Below, piece after piece: positions 12,701-24,944 of a stretch of DNA of 64,000 nt (positions are counted from its first letter, which is position 1; every line of letters starts with the position of its first letter). Source of the DNA: Symsagittifera roscoffensis (lineage: Eukaryota > Xenacoelomorpha > Acoela > Convolutidae); the NCBI RefSeq assembly GCF_963678635.1, contig NC_087067.1, positions 58,018,287-58,082,286 of the forward strand, given 5' to 3'. The position numbers and the translations under genes were made by a program. The notes beneath the pieces are model-generated. The model had not been told where the DNA came from. It ran no database searches and worked only from the letters and a program-made list of their open reading frames with translations.

Positions 12701-13267
12701 GCGCCTATTTTCAGTAACCTGGGGTCTGAACCTACAAAGTTAACAATTGTAATTTTTTGAAACTTCTTTTTCAAAAAAAAAAAATTCTCTTCAAGTCTTA
12801 AATGATAGATCAAAATATCCTCTAAGACACTGTTTATTAAAACGATCAGCTCTTTTCTACGTCCTGGTTGAATTTTTTAAACAAAGAAAACTGTTTTTTG
12901 CTGTTTTTTGATGATTTTTTTTGTACCCATGTGTCAGATTTTCTGGCATATGGGTACATGTCAGAGGGCAGTGCCTCTTGAGCCAGCCCTCTGACACCCT
13001 CTATTTTTTTTGATCTTCAGTTTAAGTGCTTAATGTGTGCGTCATTTTGCGCCTATTTTCAGTAACCTGGGGTCTGAACCTACAAAGTTAACACTTGTAA
13101 TCTTTTGAAACTTTTTTTTCAAAAAAAAAATTCTCTTTAAGTCTTAAATGATAGATCAAAATATCCTCTAAGACACTGTTTATTAAAACGATCAGCTCTT
13201 TTCTACGTCCTGGTTGAATTTTTTAAACAAAGAAAACTGTTTTTTGCTGTTTTTTGATGATTTTTTT
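9762..13267 (+). repeat. Ten-monomer block of satellite B, copy 2, with one extra monomer
   Basis: This is the second copy of the 4515-7660 block. The offset is 5247 bp at its start and 5601-5611 bp after 10823. The difference is one monomer. Units 10468 and 10823 are near-duplicates. The first carries the TAAATAAAAA variant and the second the TTCAAGTTCTAAATG variant, and in copy 1 both map onto the 4864-5564 stretch. A one-monomer gain after the block duplication is the simplest reading. Confidence 0.82.
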
Positions 13268-15346
13268 GTACCCATGTGTCAGATTTTCTGGCATATGGGT
13301 ACAGGTCAGAGGGCTGTGCCTCCTGAGCCAGCCCTCTGACACCCTTTATTTTTTTTGATCTTCAGTTTAAGTGCATAATGTGTTCGTCATTTTGCGCCTA
13401 TTTCCAGTAACCTGGGGTCTGAACCTACAAAGTAAACACTTGTATTTTTTTGAAACTTTTTAAAAAAAAAAAATTGTCTTTAAGTCTTAAATGATAGATC
13501 AAAATATCCTCCAAGACACTGTCTATTAATAAGATCAGCTCTTTTCTATGTCCTGGTTGAATTTTTTAAACAAATAAAACTGTTTTTTGCTGTTTTTTGA
13601 TGATTTTTTTTGTACCCATGTGTCAGATTTTCTGGCATATGGGTACAGGTCAGAGGGCTGTGCCTCTTGAGCCAGCCCTCTGACACCCTTTATTTTTTTT
13701 TTGATCTTCAGATTAAGTGCTTAATGTGTGCGTCATTTTGCGCCTATTTTCAGTAACCTGGGGTCTAAACCTACAAAGTTAACACTTGTAATTTTTTGAA
13801 ACTTTTTTTTCAAAAAAAAAAAAATTCTCTTTAAGTCTTAAATGATAGATCAAAATATCCTCCAAGACACTGTTTATTAAAAAGATCAGCTCTTTTCTAC
13901 GTCCTGGTTGAATTTTTAAACAAAGAAAACTGTTTTTTGCTGTTTTTTGATGATTTTTTTTTGTACCCATGTGTCAGATTTTCTGGCATATGGGTACAGG
14001 TCAGAGGGCTGTGCCTCTTGAGCCAGCCCTCTGACACGCTTTATTTTTTTTGAACTTCAGTTTAAGTGCTCAATGTGTGCGTCATTTTGCGCCTATTTTC
14101 AGTAACCTGGGGTCTGAACCTACAAAGTTAACACTTATAATTTTTTGAAACTTTTTTTTCAAAAAAAAAATTCTCTTCAAGTCTTAAATGATAGATCAAA
14201 ATATCCTCTAAGACACTATTTATTAAAACGATCAGCTCTTTTCTACGTCCTGGTTGAATTTTTTAAACAAAGAAAACTGTTTTTTGCTGTTTTTTGATGC
14301 TTTTTTGTACCCATGTGTCAGATTTTCTGGCATATGGGTACAGGTCAGAGGGCTGTGCCTCCTGAGCCAGCCCTCTGACACCCTTTATTTTTTTTGATCT
14401 TCAGTTTAAGTGCTTAATGTGTTCGTCATTTTGCGCCTATTTCCAGTAACCTGGGGTCTGAACCTACAAAGTAAACACTTGTATTTTTTTGAAACTTTTT
14501 TAAAAAAAAAATTGTCTTTAAGTCTTAAATGATAGATCAAAATATCCTCCAAGACACTGTTTATTAATAAGATCAGCTCTTTTCTATGTCCTGGTTGAAT
14601 TTTTTAAACAAATAAAACTGTTTTTTGCTGTTTTTTGATGATTTTTTTGTACCCATGTGTCAGATTTTCTGGCATATGGGTACAGGTCAGAGGGCTGTGC
14701 CTCTTGAGCCAGCCCTCTGACACCCTTTATTTTTTTTTGATCTTCAGTTTAAGTGCTTAATGTGTGCGTCATTTTGCGCCTATTTTCAGTAACCTGGGGT
14801 CTAAGCCTACAAAGTTAACACTTGTAATTTTTTGAAACTTTTTTTTCAAAAAAAAAAAAATTCTCTTTAAGTCTTAAATGATAGATCAAAATATCCTCCA
14901 AGACACCGTTTATTAAGAAGATCAGCTCTTTTCTACGTCCTGGTTGAATTTTTAAACAAAGAAAACTGTTTTTTGCTGTTTTTTGATGATTTTTTTTTGT
15001 ACCCATGTGTCAGATTTTCTGGCATATGGGTACAGGTCAGAGGGCTGTGCCTCTTGAGCCAGCCCTCTGACACGCTTTATTTTTTTTGAACTTCAGTTTA
15101 AGTGCTCAATGTGTGCGTCATTTTGCGCCTATTTTCAGTAACCTGGGGTCTGAACCTACAAAGTTAACACTTGTAATTTTTTGAAACTTTTTTTTTCAAA
15201 AAAAAAAATTCTCTTCAAGTCTTAAATGATAGATCAAAATATCCTCTAAGACACTATTTATTAAAACGATCAGCTCTTTTCTACGTCCTGGTTGAATTTT
15301 TTAAACAAAGAAAACTGTTTTTTGCTGTTTTTTGATGATTTTTTTT
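13268..15346 (+). repeat. Tandem pair of a three-monomer (~1037-bp) block in satellite B
   Basis: Units 13268/13612/13963 repeat as 14307/14649/14999. Markers in order are GTGCCTCCTGAGCC in the first unit of each set, a shared middle unit with GTCTAAACC or GTCTAAGCC downstream, and GACACGCTTTATT in the third. The variants differ from those of the 6.6-8.7 kb pair, so this is a separate amplification. Confidence 0.82.
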
Positions 15347-17699
15347 GTACCCACGTGTCAGACTTTCTGGCATATGGGTACAGGTCAGAGGGCTGTGCCT
15401 CTTGAGCCAGCCCTCTGACACCCTTTATTTTTTTTTGATCTTCAGTTTAAGTGCTTAATGTGTGCGTCATTTTGCGCCTACTTCCAGTAACCTGGGGTCT
15501 GAACCTACAAAGTTAACTCTTTTAATTTTTTGAAACTTTTTTTTCAAAAAAAAAATTGTCTTTAAGTCTTAAATGATAGATCAAAATATCCTCCAAGACA
15601 CTATTTATTAAAACGATCAGCTCTTTTCTACGTCCTGGTTGAATTTTTTAAACAAAGAAAACTGTTTTTTGCTGTTTTTTGATGTTTTTTTGTACCCATG
15701 TGTCAGACTTTCTGGCATATGGGTACAGGTCAGAGGGCTGTGCCTCTTGAGCCAGCCCTCTGACACCCTTTATTTTTTTTGACCTTCAGTTTAAGTGCTC
15801 AATGTGTGCGTCATTTTGCGCCTATTTTCAGTAATCTGGGGTCTGAACCTACAAAGTTAACACTTGTAGTTTTTTGAAACTTTTTTTTCAAAAAAAAAAA
15901 AAAAGTGTCTTTAAGTCTTAAATGATAGATCAAAAAATCCTCCAAGACACTGTTTATTAATAAGATCAGCTCTTTTCTACGTCCTGGTTGAATTTTTAAG
16001 CAAAGAAAACTGTTTTTTGCTGTTTTTTGATGATTTTTTTTTTGTACCCATGTGTCAGATTTTCTGGCATATGGGTACAGGTCAGAGGGCTGTGCCTCTT
16101 GAGCCAGCCCTCTGACACCCTTTATTTTTTTTGACCTTCAGTTTAAGTGCTCAATATGTGCGCCATTTTGCGCCTATTTCCAGTAATCTGGGGTCTGAAC
16201 CTACAAAGTTAACACTTGTAATTTTTGAAACTTTTTTTTTCAAAAAAAAAAAATTCTCTTTAAGTCTTAAATGATAGATCAAAATATCCTCCAAGACACT
16301 GATTATTAATAAGATCAGCTCTTTTCTATGTCCTGGTTGAATTTTTTAAACAAATAAAACTGTTTTTTGCTGTTTTTTGATGATTTTTTTTTGTACCCAT
16401 GTGTCAGATTTTCTGGCATATGGGTACAGGTCAGAGGGCTGTGCCTCTTGAGCCAGCCCTCTGACACCCTTTTTTTTCGATCTTCAGTTTAAGTGCTTAA
16501 TGTGTGCGTCATTTTGCGCCTATTTTCAGTAACCTGGGGTCTAAACCTACAAAGTTAACACTTGTAATTTTTTGAAACTTTTTTTTCAAAAAAAAAAAAT
16601 TCTCTTTAAGTCTTAAATGATAAATCAAAATATCCTCCAGGACACTGTTTATTAAAAAGATCAGCTCTTTTCTACGTCCTGGTTGAATTTTTAAACAAAG
16701 GAAACAGTTTTTTGCTGTTTTTTGATGATTTTTTTTTGTACCCATGTGTCAGATTTTCTGGCATATGGGTACAGGTCAGAGGGCTGTGCCTCTTGAGCCA
16801 GCCCTCTGACACCCTTTATTTTTTTGACCTTCAGTTTAAGTGCTCAATGTGTGCGCCATTTTGCGCCTATTTCCAGTAATCTGGGGTCTGAACCTACAAA
16901 GTTAACACTTGTAATTTTTTGAAACTTTTTTTTCAAAAAAAAAAAATTCTCTTTAAGTCTTAAATGGTAGATCAAAATATCCTCCAAGACACTGATTATT
17001 AATAAGATCAGCTCTTTTCTATGTCCTGGTTGAATTTTTTAAACAAATAAAACTGTTTTCTTGCTGTTTTTTGATGATTTTTTTTGTACCCATGTGTCAG
17101 ATTTTCTGGCATATGGGTACAGGTCAGAGGGCTGGGCCTCTTGAGCCAGCCCTCTGACACTCTTTATTTTTTTCAATCTTCAGTTTAAGTGCTTAATGTG
17201 TGCGTCATTTTGCGCCTATTTTCAGTAACCTGGGGTCTAAACCTACAAAGTTAACACTTGTAATTTTTTGAAACTTTTTTTTCAAAAAAAAAAGTTCTCT
17301 TTAAGTCTTAAATGATAGATCAAAATATCCTCCAAGACACTGTTTATTAAAAAGATCAGCTCTTTTCTACGTCCTGGTTGAATTTTTAAACAAAGAAAAC
17401 TGTTTTTTGCTGTTTTTTGATGATTTGTTTTTGTACCCATGTGTCAGATTTTCTGGCATATGGATACAGGTCAGAGGGCTGTGCCTCTTGAGCCAGCCCT
17501 CTGACACCCTTTATTTTTTTTGATCTTCAGTTTAAATGCTTAATGTGTGCGTCATACTGCGCCTATTTCCAGTAACCTGGGGTCTGAACCTACAAAGTTA
17601 ACACTTGTAATTTTTTGAAACTTTTTTTTTCAAAAAAAAAAATAAAGTTCTCTTTGAGTCTTAAATGATAGATCAAAATATTCTCCAAGACACTGTTTA

Positions 17700-20600
17700 T
17701 TAATAGAACCAGCTTTTGTCTACTTCCTGATTGACTTTTTTAAATAAACAAATTTTTTTGCTGTTTTTTGATGATTTTTTTTTTGTACCCATGTGTCAGA
17801 TTTTCTGGCATATGGGTACAGGTCAGAGGGCTGTGCCTCTTGAGCCAGCCCTCTGACAACCTTTATTTTTTTGACCTTCAGTTTAAGTGCTCAATGTGTG
17901 CGTCATTTTGCGCCTATTTCCAGTAACGTGGGGTCTGAACCTACAAAGTTAACACTTGTACTTTTTTGAAACTTTTTTTTCAAAAAAAAAAAAAAAAAAT
18001 TCTCTTTAAGTCTGAAATGATAGATCAAAATATCCTCCAAGACACTGTTTATTAATAAGATCAGCTCTTTTCTATGTCGTGGTTGAATTTTTTAAACAAA
18101 TAAAACTGTTTTTTGCTGTTTTTTGATGGTTTTTTTGTACCCAATTGTCAGATTTTCTGGCATATGGGTACAGGTCAGAGGGCTATGCCTCTTGAGCCAG
18201 CTCTCTGACACCCTTTATTTTTTTTGATCTTCAGTTTCAGTGCTTAATGTGTGCGTCATTTTGCGCCTATTTCCAGTAACCTGGGGTCTGAACCTACAAA
18301 GTTAACACTTGTAATTTTTTGAAACTTTTTTTTTTCAAAAAAAAAAATAAAATTCTCTTTAAGTCTAAATGATAGATCAAAAAATCCTCCAAGACACTGT
18401 TTATTAATAAAATCAGCTTTTTTCTTCTTCCTGATTGACTTTTTTTAAATAAACAACGTTTTTATGCTGTTTTTTGATGATTTTTTTCTGTACCCATGTG
18501 TCCGATTTTCTGGCATATGGGTACAGGTAAGAGGGCTGTGCCTCTTGAGCCAGCTCTCTGACACCCTTTATTTTTTTTTGATCTTCAGTTTAAGTGCTTA
18601 ATATGTGCGTCATTTTGCGCCTATTTCCAGTAACCTGGGGTCTGAACCTACAAAGTTAACACTTGTAATTTTTTGAAACTTTTTTTTTCAAAAAAAAAAA
18701 AAAAATTCTCTTTGAGTCTTAAATGATAGATCAAAATATCCTCCAAGACACTGTTTATTAATAAGACCAGCTTTCTGCTACTTCCTGATTGACTTTTTTA
18801 AATAAACAAACATTTTTTGCTGTTTTTTTATGATTTTTTTTGTACCCATGTGTCAGATTTTCTGGCATATGGGTGCAGGTCAGAGGGCTGTGCCTCTTGA
18901 GCCAGCCCCTGACACCCTTTATTTTTTTGACCTTCAGTTTAAGTGCTCAATGTGTGCGTCATTTCGCGCCTATTTCCAGTATTCTGGGGTCTTAACCTAC
19001 AAAGTTAACACTTGTACTTTTTTGAAATTTTTTTTTCAAAAAAAAAAAAATTCTCTTTAAGTCTTAAATGATAGATCAAAATATCCTCCAAGACACTGTT
19101 TATTAATAAGATCAGCTCTTTTCTATGTCCTGGTTGAATTTTTTAAACAAATAAAACTGTTTTTTGCTGTTTTTTGATGATTTTTTTTGTACCCATGTGT
19201 CTGATTTTCTGGCATATGGGTACAGGTCAGAGGGCTGTGTCTCTTGAGCCAGCCCTCTGACACCCTTTATTTTTTTTATCTTCAGTTTAAGTGCTTAATG
19301 TGTGCGTCATTTTGCGCCTATTTCCAGTAACCTGGGGTCTGAACCTACAAAGTTAACCCTTGTAATTTTTTGAATTTTTTTTTTCAAAAAAAATAAAACA
19401 AAACTCTCTTTAAGTTTTAAATGATAGATCAAAATATCCTCCAAGACACTGTTTATTAATAAAATCAGCTTTTTTCTACTTCCTGATTGACTTTTTTAAA
19501 AAAACAAACTTTTTTTGCTGTTTTTTGATGATTTTTTTTTGTACCCATGTGTCAGATTTTCTGGCATATGGGTACAGGTCAGAGGGATGTGTCTCTTGAG
19601 CCAGCCCTCTGACACCCTTTATTTTTTTTGATCTTCAGTTTAAGTGCTTAATGTGTGCGTCATTTTTCGCCTCTTTCCAGTAACCTGGGGTCTGAACCTA
19701 CAAAGTTAACACTTGTACTTTTTTGAAACTTTTTTTTCAAAAAAAAAAATTCTCTTTAAGTCTTAAATGATAGATCAAAATATCCTCCAAGACACTGTTT
19801 ATTAATAAGATCAGCTTTTTTCTACTTCCTGATTGACTTTTTTAAATAAACAACGTTTTTTTGCTGTTTTTTGATGATTTTTTTTGTACCCATGTGTCCG
19901 ATTTTCTGGCATATGGGTACAGGTCAGAGGGCTGTGCCTCTTGAGCCAGCCCTCTGACACCCTTTATTTTTTTTTGATCTTCAGTTTAAGTGCTTAATGT
20001 GTGCGTCATTTTGCGCCTATTTCCAGTAACCTGGGGTCTGAACCTACAAAGTTAACACTTGTAATTTTTTGAAACTTTTTTTTTCAAAAAAAAAAAATAA
20101 AATTCTCTTTGAGTCTTAAATGATAGATCAAAATATCCTCGAAGACACTGTTTATTAAAAAGACCAGCTTTTTGCTACTTCCTGATTGACTTTTTTAAAT
20201 AAACAAACTTTTTTTGCTGTTTTTTGATGATTTTTTTTTTGTACCCATGTGTCTGATTTTCTGGCATATGGGTACAGGTCAGAGGGCTGTGTCTCTTGAG
20301 CCAGCCCTCTGACACCCTTTATTTTTTTTATCTTCAGTTTAAGTGCTTAATGTGTGCGTCATTTTGCGCCTATTTCCAGTAACCTGGGGTCTGAACCTAC
20401 AAAGTTAACACTTGTAATTTTTTGAATTTTTTTTTTCAAAAAAAATAAAACAAAACTCTCTTTAAGTTTTAAATGATAGATCAAAATATCCTCCAAGACA
20501 CTGTTTATTAATAAAATCAGCTTTTTTCTACTTCCTGATTGACTTTTTTAAACAAACAAACTTTTTTTGCTGTTTTTTGATGATTTTTTTTTGTACCCAT

Positions 20601-23600
20601 GTGTCAGATTTTCTGGCATATGGGTACAGGTCAGAGGGCTGTGTCTCTTGAGCCAGCCCTCTGACACCCTTTACTTTTTTTTGATCTTCAGTTTAAGTGC
20701 TTAATGTGTGCGTCATTTTTCGCCTCTTTCCAGTAACCTGGGGTCTGAACCTACAAAGTTAACACTTGTACTTTTTTGAAACTTTTTTTTCAAAAAAAAA
20801 ATTATCTTTAAGTCTTAAATGATAGATCAAAATATCCTCCAGGACACTGTTTATTAATAAGATCAGCTTTTTTCTACTTCCTGATTGACTTTTTTAAATA
20901 AACAACGTTTTTTTGCTGTTTTTTGATGATTTTTTTTTTGTACCCATGTGTCCGATTTTCTGGCATATGGGTACAGGTCAGAGGGCTGTGCCTCTTGAGC
21001 CAGCCCTCTGACACCCTTTATTTTTTTCGATCTTCAGTTTAATTGCTTAATGTGTGAGTCATTTTGCGCCTATTTCCAGTAACCTGGTGTCTGAACCTAC
21101 AAAGTTAACACTTGTAATTTTTTGAAACTTTTTTTTTCAAAAAAAAAAATAAAATTCTCTTTGAGTCTTAAATGATAGATCAAAATATCCTCCAAGACAC
21201 TGTTTATTAATAAGACCAGCTTTTTGCTACTTCCTGATTGACTTTTTTAAATAAACAAACTTTTTTTGCTGTTTTTTGATGATTTTTTTTTGTACCCATG
21301 TGTCAGATTTTCTGGCATATGGGTACAGGTCAGAGGGCTGAGCCTCTTGAACCAGCCCTGACACCCTTTATTTTTTTGACCTTCAGTTTAAGTGCTCAAT
21401 GTGTGCGTCATTTCGCGCCTATGTCCAGTATTCTGGGGTCTTAACCTACAAAGTTAACACTTGTACTTTTTTGAATTTTTTTTTTCAAAAAAAAAAAAAT
21501 CTCTTTAAGTCTTAAATGATAGATCAAAATATCCTCCAAGACACTGTTTATTAATCAGATCAGCTCTTTGCTATGTCCTGGTTGAATTTTTTAAACAAAT
21601 AAAACTGTTTTTTTTTCTGTTTTTTGATGATTTTTTTTGTACCAAGGTGTCTGATTTTCTGGCATATGGGTACAGGTCAGAGGGCTGTGTCTCTTGAGCC
21701 AGCCCTCTGACAACCTTTATTTTTTTAATCTTCAGTTTAAGTGCTTAATGTGTGCGTCATTTTGCGCCTATTTCCAGTAACCTGGGGTCTGAACCTACAA
21801 AGTTAACACTTGTAATTTTTTGAAATTTTTTTTTCAAAAAAAATAAAACAAAACTCTCTTTAAGTTTTAAATGATAGATCAAAATATCCTCCAAGACACT
21901 GTTTATTAATAAAATCAGCTTTTTTCTACTTCCTGATTGGTTTTTTTAAATAAACAAACTTTTTTTGCTGTTTTTTGATGATTTTTTTTTGTACCCATGT
22001 GTCAGATTTTCTGGCATATGGGTACAGGTCAGAGGGCTGTGTCTCTTGAGCCAGCCCTCTGACACCCTTTATTTTTTTTTGATCTTCAGTTTAAGTGCTT
22101 AATGTGTGCGTCATTTTTCGCCTATTTCCAGTAACCTGGGGTCTGAACCTACAAGGTTAACACTTGTACTTTTTTGAAACTTTTTTTTCAAAAAAAAAAA
22201 TTCTCTTTAAGTCTTAAATGATAGATCAAAATATCCTCCAAGATACTGTTTATTAATAAGATCAGCTTTTTTCTACTTCCTATTAAATTTTTTAAATAAA
22301 CAAACTTTTTTTGCTGTTTTTTGATGATTTTTTTTTGTACCCATGTGTCAGACTTTCTGGCATATGGGTACAGGTCAGAGGGCTGTGTCTCTTGAGCCAG
22401 CCCTCTGACACCCTTCATTTTTTTGACCTTCAGTTTAAGTGCTCAATGTGTGCAATATTTTGCGCCTATTTCCAGTAACCTGGGGTCTGAACCTACAAAG
22501 TTAACACTTGTACTTTTTTGAAACTTTTTTTTGAAAAAAAAAAAATAAAAAAAATTCTCTTTAAGTCTTAAATGATAGATCAAAGTATCCTCCAAGACAC
22601 TGTTTATTAATAAGATCAGCTCTTTTCTATGTCCTGATTGGTTTTTTTAAATAAACAAACTTTTTTTGCTGTTTTTTGATGATTTTTTTTTGTACCCATG
22701 TGTCAGATTTTCTGGCATATGGGTACAGGTCAGAGGGCTGTGTCTCTTGAGCCAGCCCTCTGACACCCTTTATTTCTTTTTGATCTTCAGTTTAAGTGCT
22801 TAATGTGTGCGTCATTTTTCGCCTATTTCCAGTAACCTGGGGTCTGAACCTACAAGGTTAACACTTGTACTTTTTTGAAACTTTTTTTTCAAAAAAAAAA
22901 ATTCTCTTTAAGTCTTAAATGATAGATCAAAATATCCTCCAAGATACTGTTTATTAATAAGATCAGCTTTTTTCTACTTCCCATTAAATTTTTTAAATAA
23001 ACAAACTTTTTTTGCTGTTTTTTGATGATTTTTTTTTGTACCCATGTGTCAGACTTTCTGGCATATGGGTACAGGTCAGAGGGCTGTGTCTCTTGAGCCA
23101 GCCCTCTGACACCCTTCATTTTTTTGACCTTCAGTTTAAGTGCTCAATGTGTGCAATATTTTGCGCCTATTTCCAGTAACCTGGGGTCTGAACCTACAAA
23201 GTTAACACTTGTACTTTTTTGAAACTTTTTTTTGAAAAAAAAAAATAAAAAAAATTCTCTTTAAGTCTTAAATGATAGATCAAAGTATCCTCCAAGACAC
23301 TGTTTATTAATAAGATCAGCTCTTTTCTATGTCCTGGTTGAATTTTTTAAAGAAATAAAACTGTTTTTTGCTGTTTTTTGATGATTTTTTTTGTACCCAT
23401 GTGTCAGATTTTCTGGCATATGGGTACAAGTCAGAGGGCTGTGTCTCTTGAGCCAGCCCTCTGACACCCTTTATTTTTTTTTTGATCTTCAGTTTAAGTG
23501 CTTAATGTGTGCGTCATTTTTGCCTATTTCCAGTAACCTGGGGTCTGAACCTACAAAGTTAACACTTGTAATTTTTTGAAACTTTTTTTTTTCAAAAAAA

Positions 23601-24030
23601 AAATAGAATTCTCTTTAAGTCTTAAATGATAGATCAAATTATCCTCAAAGACACTGTTTATTAATAAGATCAGCTTTTTTCTACTTCCTGATTGACTTTT
23701 TTCAATAAACAAACTTTTTTTGCTGTTTTTTGATGATTTCTTTTTGTACCCATGTGTCAGATTTTCTGGCATATGTGTACAGGTCAGAGGGCTGTGCCTC
23801 TTGAGCCAGCCCTCTGACACCCTTCATTTTTTTTGACCTTCAGTTTAAGTGCTCAATGTGTGCGTCATTTTGCGCCTATTTCCAGTAACCTGGGGTCTGA
23901 ACCTACAAAGTTAACACTTGTACTTTTTTGAAACTTTTTTTTCAAAAAAACAAAAATAAAAAAAATTCTCTTAAGTCTTAAATGATAGATCGAAATATCC
24001 TCCAAGACACTGTTTATTATTAAGATCAGC
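17700..24030 (+). repeat. Satellite B subfamily II interleaved with subfamily I
   Basis: From about 17.7 kb many units read TACTTCCTGATTGAC and AAATAAACAAAC before GCTGTTTTTTG, in place of the subfamily I form GTCCTGGTTGAAT and AAACAAAGAAAACTG. Subfamily II linkers are near 17707, 18412, 18764, 19465, 19812, 20163, 20515, 20865, 21215, 21913, 22260, 22965 and 23672. Subfamily I linkers remain near 18060, 19110, 21561, 23315 and 24025. The 22616 linker is a hybrid of both. Unit 24381 is subfamily I again, so both edges of the array are type I. Confidence 0.85.
22337..23745 (+). repeat. Two-monomer (~701-bp) tandem duplication in satellite B
   Basis: The unit pair 22337/22692 repeats as 23038/23393. 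Shared marks are GTGTCAGACTTTC, ACCCTTCATTTTTTTGACC, GTGTGCAATATTTTGCG (loss of the usual GTCATTTT) and the ATTAAATTTTTTAAATAAAC linker just upstream of each. The duplication is recent: the first unit of each pair is nearly identical. Confidence 0.8.
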
Positions 24031-24655
24031 TCTTTTCTATGTCCTGGTTGAATTTTTTAAACAAAGAAAACTGTTTTTTGCTGTTTTTTGATGATTTCTT
24101 TTTGTACCCATGTGTCAGATTTTCTGGCATATGGGTACAGGTCAGAGGGCTGTGCCTCTTGAGCCAGCCCTCTGACACCCTTTATCTTTTTTTTGACCTT
24201 CAGTTTAACTGCTCAATGTGTGCGTCACTTTGCGCCTATTTCCACTAATCTGGGGTCTGAACCTACAAAGCTAACACTTGTAATTTTTTCAAACTTTTTT
24301 TTCAAAAAAAAAAATGATAATAATTCCTTTAAGTCTTAAATGATAGATCAAAATATCCTCCACGACACTGTTTTTTAATAAGATCAGCTCTTTTCTACGT
24401 CCTGGTTGAATTTTTCAAACAAAGAAAACTGTTTTTTGCTGTTTTTTGATGATTTTTTTGTACCCATGTGTCAGATTTTCTGGCATATGGGTACAGGTCA
24501 GAGGGCTGTGCCTCTTGAGCCAGCCCTCTGACACCCTTTTTTTTTGACCTTCAGTTTAGGTGCTCAATGTGTGCGTTACTTTGCGCCTATTTTCAGTAAT
24601 CTGGGGGTCTGAACCTACAAAGTTAACACTTTTAACTTTTTGAAACTTTTTTTTC

Positions 24656-24668
24656 AAAAAAAAAAAAA
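24656..24668 (+). other. Right edge of satellite B, at the A-tract
   Basis: The final unit stops exactly at the end of its A-run. The next bases, GTCATCGTTTTTGG, match no B unit. Elsewhere the A-run is followed by TTCTCTTTAAGTC or close variants. I see no target-site duplication. Confidence 0.85.
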
Positions 24669-24944
24669 GTCATCGTTTTTGGTTTAGTTTTGCTTTATCG
24701 TAATCTAAAGAAGCATTGGTAGACCCTAGAAATGCTGCTTGTATCCACTTGAGTTCAGAAAGGCAAGTAAATTTATCAAAAAAGCGCCAAAACGTCTTTT
24801 CCGCTTTTTATTATAACACTGTTGGAGACACTTTTTCGAGGCCGAAACTGAAGCCTAAGAAAGAAACAAAAAAAGTTTTGATGACATTTTAGACTATTAG
24901 GATAGTCATGGCAACTCAATAGGAGCCTGCTTGCAAAAAACTGG
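24669..24944. other. Unassigned non-satellite sequence
   Basis: About 276 bp of ordinary-looking AT-rich sequence with no tandem repeat, no open frame of note and no match to the other repeats of the window that I can see. Confidence 0.6.

Larger units (their letters stand above)
3413..24668 (+). repeat. Satellite B array: 61 tandem units of mean 350 bp
   Basis: The anchor GTACCCATGTGTC (or a variant) starts at 3461, 3813, 4163, 4515, 4864, 5222, 5564, 5915, 6267, 6616, 6965, 7313, 7661, 8010, 8359, 8705, 9058, 9411, 9762, 10113, 10468, 10823, 11175, 11526, 11878, 12227, 12575, 12923, 13268, 13612, 13963, 14307, 14649, 14999, 15347, 15692, 16044, 16393, 16738, 17086, 17433, 17785, 18137, 18490, 18842, 19189, 19541, 19886, 20241, 20593, 20940, 21292, 21639, 21991, 22337, 22692, 23038, 23393, 23746, 24104 and 24460. 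Sixty intervals over 20999 bp average 350.0 bp (range 342-358). Most length variation lies in homopolymer T and A runs. In order, each unit holds inverted repeat 1, inverted repeat 2, a T-run, a conserved block ending GGGGTCTGAACCTACAAAG, a T8/A-tract foldback, TTAAGTCTTAAATGATAG, and GCTGTTTTTTGATGATTTT. I see no relation to satellites A or C. Confidence 0.98.

Noticed and set aside
6036-23820. Minus-strand frames of 60-100 codons in satellite B as small proteins
   Set aside because: They cross the A/T homopolymer runs, whose lengths vary from unit to unit and shift the frame. Their sequence is a translation of the hairpins and T-runs.
3413-24668. CRISPR array, because of regular hairpin-containing repeats
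   Set aside because: The whole 350-bp unit is repeated, not a 23-47-bp repeat with unique spacers, and the sequence is otherwise typical of eukaryotic satellite DNA.
3413-24668. tRNA-derived SINE or Pol III gene: GTAGGTTCAGACCCC on the minus strand resembles a B box (GGTTCGANNCC)
   Set aside because: Two of the nine defined B-box positions are wrong, and no A box is seen at a suitable distance. The T-runs that could be terminators occur throughout.
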